A program made the position numbers and the translations under genes. A stretch of 64,000 nt of DNA from Nemophila menziesii (Eukaryota > Streptophyta > Magnoliopsida > Boraginales > Hydrophyllaceae). The DNA lies in NCBI GenBank assembly GCA_029959085.1, contig JARWIR010000031.1, positions 3,286,001-3,350,000 of the forward strand, in the 5' to 3' direction. The notes beneath the pieces are model-generated. The model saw only the letters and a list, made by a program, of their open reading frames with translations. It was not told where the DNA came from and did no database searches. Shown here piece after piece: positions 57,933 to 64,000 of this stretch. The stretch's first letter is position 1; each line of letters opens with the position of its first letter.

Positions 57933-59255
57933 TGTGGGGATAAAGGTGTGATAAATAAACATATAAATAAATATAATAATAAAGGACACAACCTTAACTA
58001 CCACGAGAAACTCACTCTAAGTATTACAGTGCAAGTTTAGTTGATAAGAACAGTTCGTTCGCAGGGATTTAATCCGTTAGATCTACTTGTATTTAATAAG
58101 CGTAGACGAAGTTAAATGTTTAGATCAAAATATAATAAGATGAATAAGTATCTAATGCAAATAAATAAATAATAAAAACAGATAAATAAATATGAATGTA
58201 AGTCAGATAAATTAGGGTCACTAATATGAGTCTATCTTACTAAGTTGTTATTATAACCTTAAGAGTGAATTGAGCATTATATATTAACCGAGATTCTAAA
58301 TTATACCTAACCCCCGTCAGGGTGGACTTAGGAGCAACCTCTCCACTACCAGGGGACTTGGGTAAGGGGACCCTGAGTAATGATTGGTGGTTAAATCAAA
58401 CCTTTATGGATATCTAGTTAGACAAGCCCATCATGATCACTACCGCACACTAGACGATTGTGTGGTGTTGTCAATAATTGAATCCTCCTTCCGTGTGTTA
58501 ACTCAGTTACTAAGGATAGTCCTAATATTAGCCAAGTCTAGGGCTGGAAACAATTAGTCAAAGCACACAATACCAATATACGCCAAGCTCAAATCAATTA
58601 AAATAAAAAATAGTATTATGGAATGTAAGACAAAATAATAACCAATAATTAAGAGTAAAACTTACAGAACCCTAAACATAGAAATAGAGAGATGTAGAAG
58701 AGGAGTTTGTCACTCTCCTTCTTCTTGCTTCTTGTCTTCCTCTACAGGTCATCTTGCTTCTTTGGATGATAAGCTTGATACTAAGGATTAATATGTGGAA
58801 GGACTAAGCTAATATTTAGAACTGAGCAAGGATATGTTTACAATAGCTAAAGGGTGTATTTATAGGAGTTTAGGAAGCCCTAATTCGTTTTCTTAGAGAA
58901 GGAGGCAAGTAATTGGACTTCTAGTCCAACTCAAATACGTAACCCTAAAATATAGAAAAGGTAATAAATTGTTGTTGTCTTGTTTTGGCCGTAAATTCTT
59001 CAATATTTCTCCGATTAACGCGTTTTATATCGAAACTGATCTTCTCGGAAAGCTCTACACTTTTTCCTCATACCATGCTTCCAAATTCTCAGCAGAGATT
59101 GAGTTATGATCACTTTAGTGGACGTCGCTGCTGAAATTCAGATTTACTTGGCAACTTTTCTTTTCCTATTTTATCTTTTCCTTCCTTTATCTTCAATTTC
59201 TGTCGTTATCTTCTTTCCTTTATCTCTTGGAATTGATTTTGCATCTAATTAATTT

Positions 59256-59329
<74 letters not shown>

Positions 59330-60200
59330 TGAAAGCTTTACAATTAACAAACAATTAAACCAAATATGCTCTAAAAATAGTAAATCATCAAATCAAGACA
59401 ATAAATAAGAAAATACAATAATTCCAATAAAAATCAACTAAATACTATCCTAAAATACCTAAAATGATGTCTTCAACTAAGATTAAATCATCACAAATAG
59501 GTCAGCTTGCTTTTTTGGATGATAAGCTTGATACTAAGGATTAATATGTGTAAGGACTAAGCTAATGTTTAGAATTGAGCAAGTACATGTTTACATTAGC
59601 TAAAGGGTGTATTAATAGGAGTCTAGGAAGCCCTAATTAGTTTTCTTGGAGTAGGAGGCAAGTAATTGGACTTCTAGTCCAACTCAAATTCGTAACCCTA
59701 AAATATAGAAAAGGTTATAAACTGTTGTTGTCTTGTTTTGGCCGTAACTTCTTCAATATTGCTCCTATTGACGTGTTCTTTATATCAAAACTGATCTTCT
59801 CGGAAAGCTCTACACTTTTTCTTCAAACCATTCTTCCAAGTTCCCAGCCGATTTTGAGTTATGATTACTTTAGTGGACGTGGCTGCTGAAATTCAGATTT
59901 ACTTGACAACTTTTCTGTTCCTATTTTATATTTTCCTTCCTTTATCTCCATTTCCATCCTTATCTTCTTTCCTTTATATCTTGTAATTGATTTGGTATCT
60001 AATTAATTTTCATATATCTTTAAATCTTCACAATTAACAAACGATTGAACCAAATATGCTCTAAAAATAGTAAATCATCAAATCAAGACAAGAAATAAGA
60101 AAATACAATAATTTCAATAAAAATCGACTAAAGAATATCCTCAAATACCTAAAATGATGTTTTCAACTAAGATTAAATCATCACAAATAGGGAGACATCA
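57933..60200 (-). repeat. Element B 5' LTR with internal tandem duplication
   Basis: Longer than its partner (2,268 against about 1,595 bp) because 58,748-59,500 is followed by a second copy at 59,501-60,195. Both start near 'gtca(g/t)cttgcttytttggatg' and end 'atcacaaatagg'. A (TA)n run (59,259-59,327) occurs only in the first copy. Confidence 0.85.
59259..59327. repeat. (TA)n microsatellite in the B 5' LTR
   Basis: About 68 bp of pure TA at a place where the other LTR copies have 'ccatatatctttaa', so it grew from an existing short TA run. Confidence 0.95.
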
Positions 60201-61296
60201 CCAACTGTAAGATAAACCCCTCTAAGGTAGTAAATTTACTTACGTATGTGAAGTTCCTTTTTACCCAATTGGCTATCTGGTTAGTCAAGCATGTCAGTCA
60301 ATAAAGGACACCACACGGTTATTACCTAGGTCTATAACTAAACCCCCCCTGTCGTATGATCACTTCGACACTAAAGTGAATAGCCCAATTACTCAAACCT
60401 AATTCTAATTCCCAGCTCAATTAAAATTAGTTAATAAGCATAAAGTAACAAACAATAGTAAAAACCTAACTCGAATTAAATTAAGATATTCCCAAATCCG
60501 AAAATACTAAATTAAATAAACTAGGGTTTAACTCATTATGCGATTCTCAAGTATAATTTAGTTTAGCTCATAATGAAATTAAAAACAAAAAAGAAATTAA
60601 TAATATAAATGTTCATAAAATAAGAACCTAAGTAGAGGAATGACTTGAGATATTGTTGGAGGAAAAGGATTCTCCAGCTCCTGCTCTTGCTTCCGCCTCT
60701 TGACGCTTTCTCTAAGGATGATTTAATTTGAAGGTTTAATGAAAGGTGTTGAATAATGAGGTCTAAAAGAGATTATATAGTGCTTAAAATCGGATTAGGT
60801 CTAAACATGGGCTTAATTAAGTAATTAAGGCCCTAGTCCACTAAATAAATCCCGCATCCGATGTACACACTTTAGTACAACATGCATAACTTTTGACTCG
60901 CTGATCCAAATCACCTGATTCAAGTCCTCAACTCTTGCTAACTCAAAGGCGCAGCTTTCTTATTTCAAGGCTCGAAGACTGAATCAGTCCCAATGTGGCT
61001 TGAAATTACCAATTAGTAATAGTTATCCAGAATTATGCTCCTATTTATCTCTCTAAGTGGTACCTTTTCTTGCTTTTGACCTCTCCGCTTACTAAAATTC
61101 TCACTTATCCTTCCTATCTTGGTGCTCCATAGCATCCTTAGACCTAAGAACTTTATACCAAAAACAAACAAATTAATGAACGAAATCTCTAAAAATGCAA
61201 ATAGTCTAATTCCAAGGGAGAAAGTGTAATAAGACGAAATTCACCTAAAATGATGTATCCTAAGTGAATATATTTAGAGCAAAATGGAAGACATCA
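60201..61296 (-). repeat. Element D 3' LTR, truncated
   Basis: Matches LTR C in reverse orientation (landmarks 'tgtcagtcaataa', 'gatcacttcgacactaaagtg' in part, 'ctcctgctcttgcttc'). The end nearest B, about 450 bp compared with C, is missing. Its other end abuts a polypurine-tract complement at 61,297. Confidence 0.8.
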
Positions 61297-63197
61297 AGAC
61301 CCCAAACTCAAACCTTTGTCGTCCCGACAAAGTAAAATAAAAACATAGGTCTCAAGTGAAAAGCAAAAATACATAGTCTAATGAATGATACCTAAAGCAC
61401 AACTTAAAATGAATCTCATATACTACAACCTAAGAATTAATATACACATATACCTATCATGCAAAATCAAACACAAATAATATCAATCCAAAATTAATTT
61501 CACAATGCTAGAAGGTTACACTTACTACTTAGCTCAAGATGGTGACTATAGAGTGTTCATCGGTCCTCACTTGCTTTGAACGCTCCACTATAAATTCATT
61601 ATGTACCTAGGAATCATGAGACTTTACGGTTTTAGCGTAGGCTTAGGGGCAGTATAGTATGTATATTTGGTAAATTTGAAGTGAACTTCTAGCTCTCTCC
61701 TCAATTACCATCAACAACCTGTCTAAGAGCTTGAGTTTACACTCGAATACGTTCTCACTCAACCCATTTGACGCACTAATTTAGTGTCCCCAAATTAACC
61801 CAATAATCTCTACAGATGATTTCTATATGTCCACTTGCCGGTTACTCTATTTTTTTCATATATATTTTTTCTCTTTTTTTATCTTTTCATTATTTTTCTC
61901 CTTTTTTTGTATAAGATATCCCTGACCATCATTTTGATGTGAATGGTCATGTCTCTTATTAAAAAAAATTCTTTTTTTTCAAATTCCCCGGCAAAGAGTT
62001 ACAAATAATGTATCATCAACAATTGCACATAAATACAAACGCATAAAAATTCCCTCCCAATGTAATTTCCCAATAATGAGACCCACCACCCCAAACTCAA
62101 GCTCAAGACAAGAAGTCTCAGGATCGTGATTCAAGTGAGGGTCATAAGGAAATGCCTAATAAACTAAGGGGATATTGGCTTATATCGTGGCGAAAAAAGA
62201 AAGGCTTACAGGCTAAAAATGGGGCTAAGAAGGATAATATTAATTACGGGTTAGAAAGCTTAAAAGTCTCACATGGCTATCAAAGAAATGCCTCTATCAT
62301 TTTCCTAGTTACATAGCTTGCCTCTAGTTCATACCTAAGTGGGTTCTTTAATCATTTAGATCTCATGTTCTACACACCACTCATTTTCCTTGAGTACAAG
62401 CTTACTTCTTTTGCATTGCTCATTAATTTTTCCTATCAATTATCTATTGCTTGCATACAATTAAAGTGCGTTTTACATTAACTCCTAAGGTCTACTATTA
62501 ACTATCATAAATTTACAAATATATGCTTATGGGGACATGCAACAAACTCCACAGTCAAATAATTCCTTAAACTAATTTTTATTTGATTTTAATTCTTTTT
62601 TTTTTTTTGATAAGTAGTAAAAACACATAACAAACAAAATTGGGATGAGGCAACGATACCCCACCCCAAACTCAAAAATGAGTTGTGTCCCCACGACTCG
62701 AAAAGTATCTATAAAGCGGATAAAAATAATATACACTACTAAATGAGAAAAGAGATAAGGAAACATATCTGGATTGGCTTTAGGCCAATTACATGTAGTA
62801 CTGCATCGAGGCTGTGAAGTCTTCTAAGTCACGATGTATAGATCATACACTGTGGAATTCATCTTCTGTAAAGTGTGTTTCATCAACTCGAACTCATGTC
62901 TCCTTTAATTAATCATCTCTTCTTAGCCCTTTAAATCATCACCTCCTCTACAAAAATCTTTGCTCAACACCCAAATTTCTTTTCTCTTTGAAGAAAAGAT
63001 ATAGATTAAACTGTGAATTCTTTGGTGTTTTGGAAGGATTTATGGTATGATTCATCTTTGTATGATGTTTAGAAGGATGGCTTAATGATATTTTGGTGTT
63101 TTTATGGTGGTTTTCATGTATATTTCCTTTGTTTCGGTAACGCACCTTATAGTTGTGTCTAAGTGTGCGAATTCCAGTAGGGTTTTTGCTGTATGAT
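61297..63197 (-). mobile_element. Element D internal remnant (3' non-coding block)
   Basis: Carries the same block as B, A and E (cgtcccgac, taagagcttgag, ccccggcaaag, cccaccaccccaaactcaag) and the hairpin at 62,680-62,699. 62,710-63,197 is AT-rich with no shared ORF. It is cut at 63,198 by element F. No gag or pol is present in the window. Confidence 0.7.
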
Positions 63198-64000
63198 TGG
63201 TGTCGCCTAAGGTGCGATAAAAATATGATAATGAAATACGGATAGATGATGCACTAACACCCTAGAATAAACACGTTACTCACTGCAAGTATCACAGGTC
63301 ATAAGCAAGTTTTAATGATAAGTCAGATCGTTCTCAGGGACTTAGTGTGTTATACAAATGGATTAACATAATAGAGTAGCAGATAATAGTTAAAGACAAG
63401 AAAAGTAAATAAATATGATTGATGAGGAGATTAATGATTAAACTAAAGACAAGTAAATTATATATGAGAGAATATAACTCAGGTTTTGCGAGCATGCACT
63501 AATCCTTCTATTTCATCTACTAGTTAATAAGGGTGCTTATAGCTCTTAGATAAGTAGTCAGGATTCTAAAGTCTTCCCTACCCCTTTCCGGGTGGACTAA
63601 GGTGGCGACCTCACAATTACCAGGGGACTTAACTAAGGTGCTCCTACTCCACTAGGTTCTTAGATGAGACTGGCCTGCAAATAACGATCGGTGATTAAAT
63701 CAAACCCTAATGACTATCTAGTTAGGCAAACCCTTCCGGATCACTACCGCACACTAGACGTTTATGTGGTGTTTCAATAATTAGACACCCCTTCAAGGTG
63801 ACCATCTAACTACTATTAGCACAACCCTAAATTGATCAGGTTTAAGACAGGCAATAAATCAAAGCACATAAAACAAATATATTGGTAAGCAGCTAAAATC
63901 AATTTAAAATAGTTCTCCCAAACAAACTTAGATAGAAGAAAATAGAATTAAAAGATTATACATATTCAAAACCCAAGCTATGGGAAAATTAGTTCATACT
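63198..64000 (-). repeat. Element F LTR, cut by window end
   Basis: Minus orientation: TGGTGTCGCCTAAGGTGCG opens it on the plus strand; the conserved block is at 63,560-63,810. There is no primer site to its left, so it is a 3' or solo LTR. Its last 40 bases match 130-190 of the window in reverse. Confidence 0.85.

Larger units (their letters stand above)
41277..60200 (-). mobile_element. Element B: Athila-like Gypsy retrotransposon, host of nested insertions
   Basis: Minus-strand element with 3' LTR 41,277-42,871, 5' LTR 57,933-60,200 and a tRNA-Asp primer site. Without insertions A (46,432-54,427) and C (56,043-57,797) the internal part is about 5.3 kb. It encodes gag, a protease domain fused to an integrase-tail-like segment, a small basic 3' ORF and the conserved 3' non-coding block. 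There is no RT, RNase H or integrase core. The flanking 5-mers (ccctc and ccaac) do not match, so the outer borders or a TSD are unresolved. Confidence 0.85.

Noticed and set aside
41272..60205. A TSD for element B
   Set aside because: ccctc and ccaac do not match, and the LTR ends differ; the element may have lost an edge or recombined with an LTR of family D.

Overview
This window is nuclear DNA of a flowering plant, most likely a eudicot. The sequence is AT-rich, the split genes have GT-AG introns, and there are Copia, Athila-like Gypsy and L1-type elements, tRNA-derived SINEs, a hAT-type MITE and a Mutator-like element (MULE). I see no bacterial, organellar or CRISPR-like content and no RNA genes. 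Nearly everything is transposable-element sequence. The only host-type gene is a two-exon gene at 4,897-6,274 for a plastid-type, catalytically dead beta-amylase (BAM9 class) that has lost several internal segments in frame.

Layout. 1-967: end of an Athila-like LTR. 968-4,600: a 300-bp tandem repeat, microsatellites, a SINE and minisatellite-like DNA. 4,640-6,274: the BAM9-like gene. 6,989-14,616: a decayed Copia element on the minus strand. 14,665-15,220: a 556-bp hAT-type MITE with a perfect 8-bp target-site duplication (TSD). About 16,471-22,556: a Mutator-like element with an intact two-exon transposase gene (706 aa) and a convergent minus-strand accessory ORF. 22,834-40,107: an old L1 element in pieces, split first by Gypsy element E (24,293-30,496, TSD gtaca) and then by a younger L1 element, LINE-2 (31,876-39,758, 15-bp TSD). 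LINE-2 itself carries a 1,331-bp solo LTR (37,690-39,020, TSD aagtt).

41,277-64,000 is a nest of Athila-like elements with tRNA-Asp primer sites. Element B (minus strand, 41,277-60,200) holds element A (plus strand, 46,432-54,427) inside its gag-protease frame and solo LTR C (56,043-57,797, TSD attag) at the third codon of gag. Beyond B are a truncated element D and the LTR of element F, which runs off the window end. The LTRs at the two window edges belong to one family and lie in opposite orientation.

The most unusual points are: (1) A, B and E carry gag but no reverse transcriptase or integrase core; in B, protease joins directly to what looks like the C-terminal GPY/F tail of integrase, and A seems to join gag to the same tail without protease. 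(2) A hairpin with an invariant GGGA (GNRA-type) loop is kept in the 3' non-coding region of four elements. (3) LINE-2 has a long first ORF unlike the usual DUF4283/zinc-knuckle protein. (4) The MULE has GGTACAGACC-type motifs whose orientation flips between its two halves. All calls rest on reading the sequence and on knowledge of the families; no database search was run.
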